Shown here: one piece after another, positions 11,060 to 23,347 of the stretch
Layout: each line of letters starts with the position of its first letter
How positions within the stretch are numbered: the first letter of the stretch is position 1
Origin: Congeria kusceri
Taxonomy: Eukaryota; Mollusca; Bivalvia; Myida; Dreissenidae
DNA: 64,000 bases
Reading direction: 5' to 3'
NCBI GenBank assembly: GCA_027627225.1
Contig: JAPFQT010000387.1
Location: 62,001 to 126,000, forward strand
Program-made: the position numbers and the translations under genes
The notes under the pieces: model-generated
Databases searched by the model: none
The model's input: only the letters and a program-made list of their open reading frames with translations
What the model was told of the DNA's origin: nothing

Positions 11060-11690
11060 TAACCTTATGTAGTTGATAACTTATTTCGTTTTGCAATTAT
11101 AAGAGTTTGAAATATAAACTTTGACCAGAAAATCTAAGTGAAAAGGGTGCAAAACTCTGTCAAAATGCAACACAGAGTTATAGGGAGGTTGGCCCTGACA
11201 CTGGAGTTTATGACAAAGGTATGTTCCTATTTTAAAATGAATAACTTATGTAGTTCTGAAGTTACAAACGTCTTGAATAAACTTTAACCAGAAAATCTAT
11301 GTGAAAAGGGGTATAGCTCTCACAAAACAGAGTTATATGGAATGTGGCCCCGACACTTTGGTTGATAACAAAGGTATATTCTAATTTTCAAGTGGATAAC
11401 TTATGTAGTTCTGTTTTAGAAACAGTGACCTCCCCACCCACACCATATGCAATCCCAAGCGAGGTCTCGATATAAGGTATCTATATATGAAATTTCATTA
11501 AAATATCTCCATTCGTTCTTAAGTTATTGAGCGAAAACCTTTTTTTTATTTTTAGTAACAGTGAGCTTGACCCAACCCACCCCATATGCAATCCAAAGTG
11601 AGGCCTCGCTATAAGGTATCTATGTATGAAGTTTCATTACATTAGCTCAATCCGTTCGATTTATTGAGATATGGAGTTGTTGCATGCAAA
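11060..11690. repeat. Composite tandem units of two pearl-like families
   Basis: 11100-11410 holds two units of about 170 bp (AACTTTGACCAGAAAATCTA, ACAGAGTTATA, GGATAACTTATGTAGTTCTG). 11419-11690 holds two units of the CCCCATATGCAATCC / GAGGTCTCGATATAAGGTAT family. No end structures are visible, so these are probably truncated elements. Confidence 0.55.
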
Positions 11691-12115
11691 CTCGTACCTG
11701 CATTACCAGTACCAGGCCTTTTTCTACTGCTCTCACAGGTCAAATAGTCGGAACCGTTCCCAATGCGAAATATGGATAATTTTTCCCAATTCTGACACAA
11801 AAATTGCCAATTGCAAAGAATACGTTGTTGTTTTTTCGAAAATGAAAGTGAAACTATGATTTTTCAATACTTTACAGCCGATTTTTTCACACTGGCTTTA
11901 CATTTGGATATGCTCTAATTTTATTGTTGACATAGTTTACAAGGGACAAACACTCAAATAGCTGTGTTATAATACTGGTAAAACAAAGAAAAACGATTTG
12001 TTTGTCCTCTATCATGATGAAATTTAACATGAATTGTGGGCAAATATTTAGTTTATTTACACAAGTCGATGTGTAAGTTAAAGGAAGAATTTAAATATAA
12101 GAATGTACAGATTGC

Positions 12116-13632
12116 ACACTTTTCTAAGTACAAAAAGGGGCATAATTCTACTAAAATGCTAGTCACAGTTATGGGTCGTGGCCAGTGACCTCATGTATAA
12201 TGACCCTGAGGGCGTGTGTGAAGTTTCAATTGAATATCTGTAGTAGCTATAGAGATATGGAGTTGTTGCATGCAAACTTTAACCTGATTTTCTAAATACA
12301 AAAAGGGGCATAATTCTGCTAAATTGCAGGTCAGCGTTATGGGCCTTAATCAGTGACCTCACATAATGACCCCAAACACATATGTGAAGTTTCCATTGAA
12401 TATCTGTAGGAGTTACAGAGATATGTGCATATTGCACGCAAACCTTATCCTGAATTTTCTCTTGCACGCAAAACTTAACCTGACTTTTCTTAGTACAAAA
12501 AGGGGCCTAAGTCTGCTAAAATGCTGGTCACAATTTTGGATCTTGGCTGATGACCTTATATAATGGACCTAAAGGCATGTGTGATGTTTCAATTGAGTAT
12601 CTGTAGTAGTTATAGAGATATGGAGTTGTTGCACCCAAACTGTAACCTGGTTTTCTTAGTTCAAAAAGGGGCATAATTCTGCTAAACTGCAGGTCAGACT
12701 TACGGAACTTGATCAGTTAACGCACATAAAGACCCCGAAGACATGTGTCAAGTTTCAAATGAATATCTGTACTACACTTTAACTCCATCATATCGTGATT
12801 CGCGGGGTCATTTGTATATGAGAGTATAAAGATAATATTATTCATTTAATTCCGTTGAGTAAATTTCAAATCGCGTATAAAAATATAAGTCCGAAACGCC
12901 TATCCGAATTTCACTATTCACATGAAGTAAACATAAATTCTATTAACAATTACAACACACATGTATTTCGTGTAAACTCTTTGTTCTGTTTGAAAAAGCA
13001 CGTGAAAAAATGCTGACAATCATGTACAATGTCACGTCGTCCGCATCCAAAGCGTGGGTGTATTGATCGCCATATAAAAACTTTGTAGCGCAGAGAACAT
13101 TGAGATCTTTACTTTTGTATAAAAGTTTCGTAGCACACAGCAACAAAATTAGGTGTCTATATCGCGAACGATATGCGGTTAGCATTTCTCCTGAAACAAA
13201 AAAGAAACAGATAAGCCGTATCAATTACATTATTGTCATTCAGATAGCTCAGTATTGATTTATGACATACAGTTACTGTATACACCCTCCACATGGACTG
13301 CGTGTAATTCGGGTGCTAAATAGAGCAACAGCAGTGAAAGGGCGTTGTCATGGGTGGCACGTGCGCTGTAAGCTGATGTCAAACTGTTACACTTTGATGT
13401 TGAGCGAGTCGGCATATTGTTTGTCACACTACGAGAGTGTGAATAAAAGAGACGCCGTGTTGATTCGCGTTATATTGGACATCGCGATATAACGGATCGC
13501 GATAGCGGATCTGCAGTGTAGTTACTGAGATATGGACTTGTTACACGCAAACCTTTACCAGAGCATTACGTTGCGCCAACGAACGGGTGTGTAGTATAGC
13601 ACAAACTATTCTGTGAATAGTCGAGCTAAAAA
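12116..13632. mobile_element. Pearl-like element interrupted by a TA-flanked element
   Basis: Same family as 2870-3746: units with AAAAAGGGGCATAATTCTGC and GAATATCTGTAGTAG, then the right end CGAACGGGTGTGTAGTATAG and the stem AATAGTCGAGCT with an A-run. The unit phrase ATCTGTA-GTTACTGAGATAT is split by the insertion at 12775-13518. Without the insertion, the last unit is continuous. Confidence 0.7.
12775..13518. mobile_element. Non-autonomous TA-target TIR element (copy 2 of the CACTGCAGATCCGC family)
   Basis: The right end is GCGGATCTGCAGTG followed by TA. The left end is a degenerate CACTTTAACTCCATCATATC preceded by TA. The interior is homologous to 35446-36420 (TCCGAAACGCCTATCCGAAT, TAGCGCAGAGAACATTGAGA). 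TA target duplication and end sequence fit the Tc1/mariner/pogo group. No transposase is present. It is nested in the pearl-like element. Confidence 0.75.
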
Positions 13633-14135
13633 TCCTATGAAGTTTCATCCAAATCCGGCCTAGGGTTACAGAGAACAAACGCAGAAATGATATGTTGGGT
13701 GAAAACCTACACACAAAAGCCCTCGACCACAGCATTCTAACTATATGCACAACCACACTTAGTACTGATCAATCTTGTGAAGTTTTGTCAAATTCCAGGC
13801 AGTTTTTATCGAAAACAAGTGTAAAAACTTCAAAAGGCCATAACTCCACCCAAAATATGCTGATCATGACATTCTGAGGATATGCACAAGTAGACTCGGT
13901 ACTGATTAATCCTGTAATGTTTATCCAAATCCGGCCCTGGGTTATGGAAAACAAGTGCAGACAAGATCTCTTAAGTTAAAAACTTCTAAGGGCCATAACT
14001 TCGCCGGCAATACACCAACCACTACATGCCAACGAATTGCACGACTAGATTGGACCTGATCAATCTTGTGAAATTTCATTAAAGTCCAACCAGGGGTTAC
14101 GATGAACAAGCGCAGACAAGGGTCTACTAACTCAA
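13633..14135. repeat. Three diverged units of about 145 bp, pearl-like core
   Basis: Units share TGATCAATCTTGTGAA, CCAAATCCGGCC and GGCCATAACTCC, and carry the CTATGAAGTTTCATCC phrase. They directly abut the right end of the preceding element. No end structure was identified. Confidence 0.55.
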
Positions 14136-14269
14136 AGTAACCTTAGCCCCTAAGGTCATAGTAACGTAAGGTAAAATCGTAAATGTCACCTTAGCTTAAG
14201 TAGACTTCATCAGACTCTTTGTGCTTCCTGAGAAGTGATTTTGAGTGGATTGATTTTATATCAAATAAC

Positions 14270-14452
14270 ATGCATTTTTAATCTCATGACGCATAATGTC
14301 ATGTAATGCAATATATTATATTGGTAATACAATATACTATTATACTCGTACATGTAATATAAAATAGATGATATCATACATGATGTGATATGATATATGC
14401 TATGCTATGATATGCTATGGTGTGTTATGATATATGGTAATAAAATTTAATA
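14270..14452. repeat. Low-complexity ATGATATGATATGCTATG tract
   Basis: An AT-rich stretch with imperfect TGATATG/TGCTATG repetition next to the following TIR element. No gene. Confidence 0.5.
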
Positions 14453-14454
14453 TA

Positions 14455-14942
14455 CAGTCGACTCCTGATGCCTCAGCTTTCTTGTTGGCTCAAAGTTTCT
14501 TCAAGGGACCTGTACTTTTTGCTATATATTCATATATTTATGTTGTTTGGCTCAAGTTAGCGAGGGTCGAATTTTCGGATGGTTCAAAGTGTTTGTCACG
14601 TTCCCATTTACAGTTTTCACACATTTAATTGTTTGTTTGGCTTGAACACGCTTCGGTCACATAGAGACGTTAATATCTTAGATGCGATTGATCAGTGTAA
14701 AGTGTTAAGCAAATGCAATAACGGATTTCAAAGCTTTCAAAAACTAAAAATTATAATTAATTGTTTGTTGTTTGTTAATAACCAGTATAGATATCTGAAT
14801 ACTTTTAAATTTGAGATTTGAAAATAAGGCAGACAGATTGCTGCCCATACGTGTTGAATAACACATTTTCAACCTCCATTTAGCTCGCAGTTTCGATTGA
14901 AGTTTGAAGTTTCCAAGCCGGTCAAGCAATGAGAGTTGTCTG
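14455..14942. mobile_element. Small TA-target TIR element, CAGTCGACTCC family
   Basis: TA precedes CAGTCGACTCCTGATGCC at the left; GAGAGTTGTCTG precedes TA at the right, giving imperfect inverted ends (CAGTCGACTC / CAGACAACTC). The length is 488 bp and it has no transposase. Phrases such as GGCTCAAAGTTTCTTC are typical of pogo/Tc1-like non-autonomous elements. Related sequence ends at 63451. Confidence 0.6.
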
Positions 14943-15239
14943 TATGATATGTTATGATATATATCAGTACTATTTACATGATATTAAAATTTGGAAAACA
15001 AGGCAATAACATCTACCAACTGAGATATGCCCACCCCTCTTGGTTGCTACAACATAAAGTGGTTAGGTATATAGAGGAGTTGGTTTTCGGTGTGATAACG
15101 CATGATATGTGCAAGTGAAAATATCTAAATGTATGCCCTTTCCAGTGATGATATCAGGCAGGGGTATCTCTCTGGTTTTGGGGGTAGAGTGCCTGTACCC
15201 CCAGGTGGGGGAATTTTAGCGTCGTTTTACACGGAAAGA

Positions 15240-15367
15240 AGTTTCATTTGAATCCCTTCAATACTTATGGAGTTACGCTCCACACAAGAAACGTGAAGGA
15301 CGGATGAACAGACCGACGGACGATGCGATTACTATATGCCCCGAAGTTCCCATCGGGGGCATCAAAA
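15240..15367. mobile_element. Truncated right end of a pearl-like element
   Basis: AAGAAGTTTCATTTGAATCC, then GACCGACGGACGATGCGATT and the stem-loop TATGCCCCGAAG / CATCGGGGGCAT. It matches the right end of 26494-28604. The left part is missing. Confidence 0.7.
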
Positions 15368-15909
15368 TTGTTTTTATTATACACGGTTCCAGTAGGTTTC
15401 AAACTCATTACTACAAAATAAAACACTTCAATAAAAACTTCCCTGTGACACTAATCAGAGCATGTCGATGGCGCCCATGAATGTAACGGTACCTCATGTA
15501 CATTTATTCATATCGATCTTACTACTACTACTAATTTTCCTGCGCCCGCAAAGCGTCATGGACCACTCTTTTGATAGTAAATTATATAAATCTGTCTAAT
15601 GTTTATAGAAGCAATGTTTTGCCATCATACTGAACAATGCTTAAATATCAATTGTTAGTACATGAACTTTACTTTTTAACATTGTATTGTTAACCTACCG
15701 TCAATATGCCCCTTTTTTGAGCAATAAGACACACATCATATCAGTTGTTAACAACAAAACATAATTTTCATAATTGGAACACCTCTTTAACTCTCGCATT
15801 TTGAAAATGAAATTAGCTGGTTATCAATGGGTCACGCTAACACATTTGATGTTTTTATGCTTTTATGATTACTTATATACACCATCCTAGTGTTAGGATG
15901 TGCCTAAAC

Positions 15910-16234
15910 ATCTGTTTGTCTGTTTTGTTTGTTTGTTTGGATTTTTCGCCATGTTTAACAGCATTTTCCACATTTTCAGTCATATCACTGTCGTCAGTTA
16001 ACCTACTCACACTTTTCCTGAGCAAGCTTAGCTTATCTAAGCAGTTTACTGAGCGCACATACTTATGCCATTAACTGACAACTGCCCTACCTGAATCAGA
16101 GGAAGTGTAAGAATGGCCGTATAAATTATTTCATGACCAATCCCCACACAAGTTATGTGGCCGGGCTCGGGTTCGAACTCACGATCCCCGGATTGAAAGG
16201 TCAGCACTTTACCAACTGAGCTAGACGGGCCCGG
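15910..16234 (-). mobile_element. tRNA-derived SINE, full length, minus strand
   Basis: Read on the minus strand it begins with a tRNA-like head: an A box in TAGCTCAGTTGGTAAAGTGC and a B box in GTTCGAACCC. A central region follows (GGCAGTTGTCAGTTAATGGC), and then a tail of CAAACAAACAAAACAGACAA after AAATGGCGAAA-like sequence. The acceptor arms do not pair as in a functional tRNA. A second, head-less copy lies at 32605-32825. It is close to SINE families widespread in molluscs. Confidence 0.75.
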
Positions 16235-16603
16235 TTAAACATATCTATGACCAATTTACCTCCATGCAGTAAAGACAAACCTGATATGACAGTACATTCC
16301 CTAAAGGACTGAAATGTTCGTCCACACAAAAAACACGGAAAACATATTTTCCAAAAATTACAATTTTAATGCTAAATTGAAGAAAATTTCATTAAATTAC
16401 ATTCAATTTGCTACAAGTGAAGGACAAAACTGCCACTTGACATGAAAATTACAAAATGTCCACCGATTTAATCTACAAATTTTAGCACTTATTTTCCTAT
16501 AATTATGATTACGAGGCAAATATTAAACAAATATGCGACCACTTCAAGATCTGCCTTTGTATTGAAACGTCCTTTATTAAAGTTTGCGTCCTTCGTAGAA
16601 TCG

Positions 16604-16699
16604 AAGCAAATAACACCGACACTGAAGCACAATGACAGCATTCAAGTCGTGTTGTCAATTTTGTATGTACTTACTAAATCAGAGTAGCCTTCTGAGATC
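16604..16699. repeat. Satellite flank, copy 1
   Basis: The sequence CAAATAACACCG...GAAGCACAATGACAGCATTC and CTTCTGAGATCATTA precedes the first satellite block. It recurs between the blocks at 17580-17689 and, more diverged, before the single monomer at 31.59-31.68 kb. Confidence 0.7.
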
Positions 16700-17576
16700 A
16701 TTACAATTGGGCCATAAAGCACTCAATATCTGGTGAGACATACGAGGTATCTGAAAACAGACAAACTGTATTTAGTATATTAATGCATTACAATTGGGCC
16801 ATAAAGCACTCAATATCTGGTGAGACATACGAGGTATCTGAAAACAGACAAACTGTATTTAGTATATTAATGCATTACAATTGGGCCATAAAGCACTCAA
16901 TATCTGGTGAGACATACGAGGTATCTGAAAACAGACAAACTGTATTTAGTATATTAATGCATTACAATTGGGCCATAAAGCACTCAATATCTGGTGAGAC
17001 ATACCAGGTATCTGAAAACAGACAAACTGTATTTAGTATATTAATGCATTACAATTGGGCCATAAAGCACTCAATATCTGGTGAGACATACGAGGTATCT
17101 GAATACAGACAAACTGTATTTAGTATATTAATGCATTACAATTGGGCCATAAAGCACTCAATATCTGGTGAGACATACCAGGTATCTGAAAACAGACAAA
17201 CTGTATTTAGTATATTAATGCATTACAATTGGGCCATAAAGCACTCAATATCTGGTGAGACATACGAGGTATCTGAAAACAGACAAACTGTATTTAGTAT
17301 ATTAATGCATTACAATTGGGCCATAAAGCACTCAATATCTGGTGAGACATACCAGGTATCTGAAAACAGACAAACTGTATTTAGTATATTAATGCATTAC
17401 AATTGGGCCATAAAGCACTCAATATCTGGTGAGACATACCAGGTATCTGAAAACAGACAAACTGTATTTAGTATATTAATGCATTACAATTGGGCCATAA
17501 AGCACTCAATATCTGGTGAGACATACGAGGTATCTGAAAACAGACAAACTGTATTTAGTATATTAATGCATTACAA
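16700..17576. repeat. Satellite block 1: ten 87-bp monomers
   Basis: Monomers run ATTACAATTGGGCCATAAAG, CACTCAATATCTGGTGAGAC, ATAC(G/C)AGGTATCTG, AAAACAGACAAACTGTATTT, AGTATATTAATGC. The period is 87 bp, so a plus-strand frame stays open for 275 codons (16783-17610) with a 29-residue repeat (MHYNWAIKHSISGETYEVSE...). Variants GAG and CAG at one codon are interspersed. There is no start context, signal peptide or composition to support a real protein. The open frame is a consequence of the period. Confidence 0.9.
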
Positions 17577-17689
17577 TCATGCAAATAACACCGGCACTGA
17601 AGCACAATGACAGCATTCAACGTGTTGTCAATTTTATATGTAATTATGATTATACTAAATCCGAGTAGCCTTCTGAGATCATTATAATT
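17577..17689. repeat. Spacer between satellite blocks (second copy of the satellite flank)
   Basis: Nearly the same sequence as 16604-16699, including GACAGCATTCAA and GAGTAGCCTTCTGAGATCAT. The flank plus block was therefore duplicated as a larger unit. Confidence 0.75.
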
Positions 17690-20600
17690 GGGCCATAAAG
17701 CACTCAATATCTGGTGAGACATACGAGGTATCTGAATGCAGACAAACTGTATTTAGTATATTAATGCATTACAATTGGGCCATAAAGCACTCAATATCTG
17801 GTGAGACATACGAGGTATCTGAATGCAGACAAACTGTATTTAGTATATTAATGCATTACAATTGGGCCATAAAGCACTCAATATCTGGTGAGACATACAA
17901 AGGTATCTGAATGCAGACAAACTGTATTTAGTATATTAATGCATTACAATTGGGTCATAAAGCACTCAATATCTGGTGAGACATACAAAGGTATCTGAAT
18001 GCAGACAAACTGTATTTAGTATATTAATGCATTACAATTGGGTCATAAAGCACTCAATATCTGGTGAGACATACAAAGGTATCTGAATGCAGACAAACTG
18101 TATTTAGTATATTAATGCATTACAATTGGGCCATAAAGCACTCAATATCTGGTGAGACATTCAAAGGTATCTGAATGCAGACAAACTGTATTTAGTATAT
18201 TAATGCATTATAATTGGGCCATAAAGCACTCAATATCTGGTGAGACATACGAGGTATCTGAATGCAGACAAACTGTATTTAGTATATTAATGCATTACAA
18301 TTGGGCCATAAAGCACTCAATATCTGGTGAGACATACAAAGGTATCTGAATGCAGACAAACTGTATTTAGTATATTAATGCATTACAATTGGGTCATAAA
18401 GCACTCAATATCTGGTGAGACATACAAAGGTATCTGAATGCAGACAAACTGTATTTAGTATATTAATGCATTACAATTGGGTCATAAAGCACTCAATATC
18501 TGGTGAGACATACAAAGGTATCTGAATGCAGACAAACTGTATTTAGTATATTAATGCATTACAATTGGGCCATAAAGCACTCAATATCTGGTGAGACATT
18601 CAAAGGTATCTGAATGCAGACAAACTGTATTTAGTATATTAATGCATTATAATTGGGCCATAAAGCACTCAATATCTGGTGAGACATTCAAAGGTATCTG
18701 AATACAGACAAACTGTATTTAGTATATTAATGCATTACAATTGGGCCATAAAGCACTCAATATCTGGTGAGACATACAAAGGTATCTGAATACAGACAAA
18801 CTGTATTTAGTATATTAATGCTTTACAATTGGGCCATAAAGCACTCAATATCTGGTGAGACATTCAAAGGTATCTGAATACAGACAAACTGTATTTAGTA
18901 TATTAATGCATTATAATTGGGCCATAAAGCACTCAATATCTGGTGAGACATACAAAGGTATCTGAATACAGACAAACTGTATTTAGTATATTAATGCATT
19001 ATAATTGGGCCATAAAGCACTCAATATCTGGTGAGACATACAAAGGTATCTGAATGCAGACAAACTGTATTTAGTATATTAATGCATTACAATTGGGCCA
19101 TAAAGCACTCAATATCTGGTGAGACATACAAAGGTATCTGAATACAGACAAACTGTATTTAGTATATTAATGCATTACAATTGGGTCATAAAGCACTCAA
19201 TATCTGGTGAGACATTCAAAGGTATCTGAATACAGACAAACTGTATTTAGTATATTAATGCATTACAATTGGGTCATAAAGCACTCAATATCTGGTGAGA
19301 CATTCAAAGGTATCTGAAAACAGACAAACTGTATTTAGTATATTAATGCATTACAATTGGGCCATAAAGCACTCAATATCTGGTGAGACATTCAAAGGTA
19401 TCTGAATACAGACAAACTGTATTTAGTATATTAATGCATTACAATTGGGTCATAAAGCACTCAATATCTGGTGAGACATTCAAAGGTATCTGAATACAGA
19501 CAAACTGTATTTAGTATATTAATGCATTACAATTGGGCCATAAAGCACTCAATATCTGGTGAGACATTCAAAGGTATCTGAATACAGACAAACTGTATTT
19601 AGTATATTAATGCATTACAATTGGGCCATAAAGCACTCAATATCTGGTGAGACATTCAAAGGTATCTGAAAACAGACAAACTGTATTTAGTATATTAATG
19701 CATTACAATTGGGCCATAAAGCACTCAATATCTGGTGAGACATTCAAAGGTATCTGAATACAGACAAACTGTATTTAGTATATTAATGCATTACAATTGG
19801 GCCATAAAGCACTCAATATCTGGTGAGACATTCAAAGGTATCTGAATACAGACAAACTGTATTTAGTATATTAATGCATTACAATTGGGCCATAAAGCAC
19901 TCAATATCTGGTGAGACATTCAAAGGTATCTGAATACAGACAAACTGTATTTAGTATATTAATGCATTACAATTGGGTCATAAAGCACTCAATATCTGGT
20001 GAGACATTCAAAGGTATCTGAATACAGACAAACTGTATTTAGTATATTAATGCATTACAATTGGGCCATAAAGCACTCAATATCTGGTGAGACATTCAAA
20101 GGTATCTGAATGCAGACAAACTGTATTTAGTATATTAATGCATTACAATTGGGTCATAAAGCACTCAATATCTGGTGAGACATTCAAAGGTATCTGAATA
20201 CAGACAAACTGTATTTAGTATATTAATGCATTACAATTGGGTCATAAAGCACTCAATATCTGGTGAGACATTCAAAGGTATCTGAATACAGACAAACTGT
20301 ATTTAGTATATTAATGCATTACAATTGGGCCATAAAGCACTCAATATCTGGTGAGACATTCAAAGGTATCTGAATACAGACAAACTGTATTTAGTATATT
20401 AATGCATTACAATTGGGCCATAAAGCACTCAATATCTGGTGAGACATTCAAAGGTATCTGAATACAGACAAACTGTATTTAGTATATTAATGCATTACAA
20501 TTGGGCCATAAAGCACTCAATATCTGGTGAGACATTCAAAGGTATCTGAATACAGACAAACTGTATTTAGTATATTAATGCATTACAATTGGGTCATAAA

Positions 20601-22080
20601 GCACTCAATATCTGGTGAGACATTCAAAGGTATCTGAATACAGACAAACTGTATTTAGTATATTAATGCATTACAATTGGGCCATAAAGCACTCAATATC
20701 TGGTGAGACATTCAAAGGTATCTGAATGCAGACAAACTGTATTTAGTATATTAATGCATTACAATTGGGTCATAAAGCACTCAATATCTGGTGAGACATT
20801 CAAAGGTATCTGAATACAAACTGTATTTAGTATATTAATGCATTACAATTGGGTCATAAAGCACTCAATATCTGGTGAGACATTCAAAGGTATCTGAATA
20901 CAGACAAACTGTATTTAGTATATTAATGCATTACAATTGGGCCATAAAGCACTCAATATCTGGTGAGACATTCAAAGGTATCTGAATACAGACAAACTGT
21001 ATTTAGTATATTAATGCATTACAATTGGGCCATAAAGCACTCAATATCTGGTGAGACATTCAAAGGTATCTGAATACAGACAAACTGTATTTAGTATATT
21101 AATGCATTACAATTGGGCCATAAAGCACTCAATATCTGGTGAGACATTCAAAGGTATCTGAAAACAGACAAACTGTATTTAGTATATTAATGCATTACAA
21201 TTGGGCCATAAAGCACTCAATATCTGGTGAGACATTCAAAGGTATCTGAATACAGACAAACTGTATTTAGTATATTAATGCATTACAATTGGGCCATAAA
21301 GCACTCAATATCTGGTGAGACATTCAAAGGTATCTGAATACAGACAAACTGTATTTAGTATATTAATGCATTACAATTGGGTCATAAAGCACTCAATATC
21401 TGGTGAGACATTCAAAGGTATCTGAATACAGACAAACTGTATTTAGTATATTAATGCATTACAATTGGGCCATAAAGCACTCAATATCTGGTGAGACATT
21501 CAAAGGTATCTGAATGCAGACAAACTGTATTTAGTATATTAATGCATTACAATTGGGTCATAAAGCACTCAATATCTGGTGAGACATTCAAAGGTATCTG
21601 AATACAGACAAACTGTATTTAGTATATTAATGCATTACAATTGGGTCATAAAGCACTCAATATCTGGTGAGACATTCAAAGGTATCTGAATACAGACAAA
21701 CTGTATTTAGTATATTAATGCATTACAATTGGGTCATAAAGCACTCAATATCTGGTGAGACATTCAAAGGTATCTGAATACAGACAAACTGTATTTAGTA
21801 TATTAATGCATTATAATTGGGCCATAAAGCACTCACGATCTGGTGAGACATACAAGGTATCTGAATACAGACAAACTGTATTTAGTATATTAATGCATTA
21901 TAATTGGGCCATAAAGCACTCAATATCTGGTGAGACATTCAAAGGTATCTGAATACAGACAAACTGTATTTAGTATATTAATGCATTACAATTGGGCCAT
22001 AAAGCACTCAATATCTGGTGAGACATTCAAAGGTATCTGAATACAGACAAACTGTATTTAGTATATTAATGCATTACAAT
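17690..22080. repeat. Satellite block 2: about 50 monomers, mostly 88 bp
   Basis: Same monomer as block 1, but most copies have CAAAGG instead of (G/C)AGG before TATCTG, making 88 bp and closing the reading frame. Variant sites change along the array: TGCAGAC near the start, TACAGAC later; GGGCC/GGGTC; CATAC/CATTC. One copy near 20.815 kb has a 4-bp deletion, and one near 21.835 kb has CACGATC. The block ends TTACAATCATGCAAGTGAGA in unique sequence shared with 31.78-31.87 kb. Confidence 0.9.
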
Positions 22081-22440
22081 CATGCAAGTGAGACCGACGG
22101 TTACCAAATACGCAATTATTTTCAGTATGTTGACAAACTCTCATTTCCAAATAATCTGTAGTTTTTTTTTTAATTAGTATTTGAAGGGTTTTGTTAAAAT
22201 CTTTGTGTGAGGCATAAAAAAAATATGTTTGTTAAGGCAAGGTAGGTCAGGATTTATTTTTTAAATATTTTTTTATTTGGTAAATGGTAAACTGGAAGAT
22301 TCTAAAACTGAATAAATATTCAAAACGTATCAGTAATATCCGTAAACATTGTTTATAAGTGGATACTATCGAAACAAAACACACACTTATCCAAAAATAC
22401 ATTTAAATATTCAGAAGGGTAAATAAAACAAAAATTAATC
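22081..22440. repeat. Right flank of the satellite (paralog of 29.57-29.70 and 31.78-31.93 kb)
   Basis: CAATTATTTTCAGTATGTTG and CTCATTTCCAAATAATCTGT match 31.80-31.86 kb. AATATTCAAAACGTATCAG and GTGGATACTATCGAAACAAA match 29.57-29.64 kb. Non-coding. Confidence 0.55.
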
Positions 22441-22691
22441 CGACACGCCCAATAAAATGTCCTAGGGTCGGGACATTTTTTAGGGGAGGTCGGGTAACCT
22501 GAAACAAACTCTTTTTTTTTACGCCTGACATAAATGTGCAACAAGATACTAAGCTGCAGTAACAAATGGCACATTTTTCTTTAAACAATAATCCACAGCT
22601 CTGTGCGAAAGTGAGAATTTTATTGTTTTCTGCTTTCCCTCCACAACTGAAAAACCATAGTGGTTTTTACCAAAATATTAAATTTTGCATA

Positions 22692-23206
22692 CTCACGGCC
22701 GAAATTAAATTAACTTTGTTTGCCATTGCCTACCTACCCGCCGAAAAGGTCCCTACTCAAAAGTTTTTTTTCTTTGTTTAATCCAATTTAGTGTTGTTTT
22801 TTTTAATTTCAAAAAATATTTTATTTTTTCTTTGGGTTAAATAAAATCTTGCTCTTCTTTCATATTGGTCATTTTCCTTTGGGTTAATAAATTAACTGTA
22901 TTGCTAAACCCTTGCTTATAATAGGCCATATCACAATGCAATTCTAATAATGTTTTATCAAACTTGTGAAAACAACAGGCATTCTTTGTCTAATTATTGA
23001 TGACTGCTAGCAAGCTTTTGTTATATCAACAGACACTTGATTATATTCTTAAAAGCCATGTCTGTGGTATATGCTATATTCTGACGCTAAATGGATCATT
23101 AATAAATTTGCATTAAAAAAAATAAAATAATGATGCCTACCTACCTACCCGTTACCAGCAACCTTGGGTAGGCAATGGAAAACAAACAATCTTTTAAGAT
23201 TGGCCT
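22692..23206. mobile_element. TIR element with GTTTGCCATTGCCTACC ends, copy 1
   Basis: Inverted ends: GGCCGAAATTAAATTAAC then GTTTGCCATTGCCTACCTAC at the left; GGTAGGCAATGGAAAAC then GATTGGCC at the right. The interior (TTTCTTTGGGTTAAATAAAA, CTTATAATAGGCCATATCAC, CAACAGACACTTGATTATAT) is the reverse complement of 39628-40138. No coding capacity. GGCC-starting ends recall PIF/Harbinger derivatives, but no clear 3-bp target duplication was found. Confidence 0.65.
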
Positions 23207-23347
23207 AATAGATTGTCTCAGTATGGCTGAAATAACAATGTTGAATGCTGTATGGGATTTTTTCCATCTCAATACTCCTAAAGGACGACTCATTTCAATT
23301 ATAGATACATATAAATAGCACACTTTTTTTCAGGTCATGCATTGATA

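Noticed and set aside
16783..17610. 275-codon open frame as a repeat protein
   Set aside because: The frame is open only because the monomer is 87 bp. There are no exon signals and no conserved non-repeat domain, and the frame closes in the 88-bp block.
16700..22080. CRISPR-like direct repeats
   Set aside because: The monomers are contiguous with no unique spacers, and the context is eukaryotic intergenic DNA. It is a satellite.
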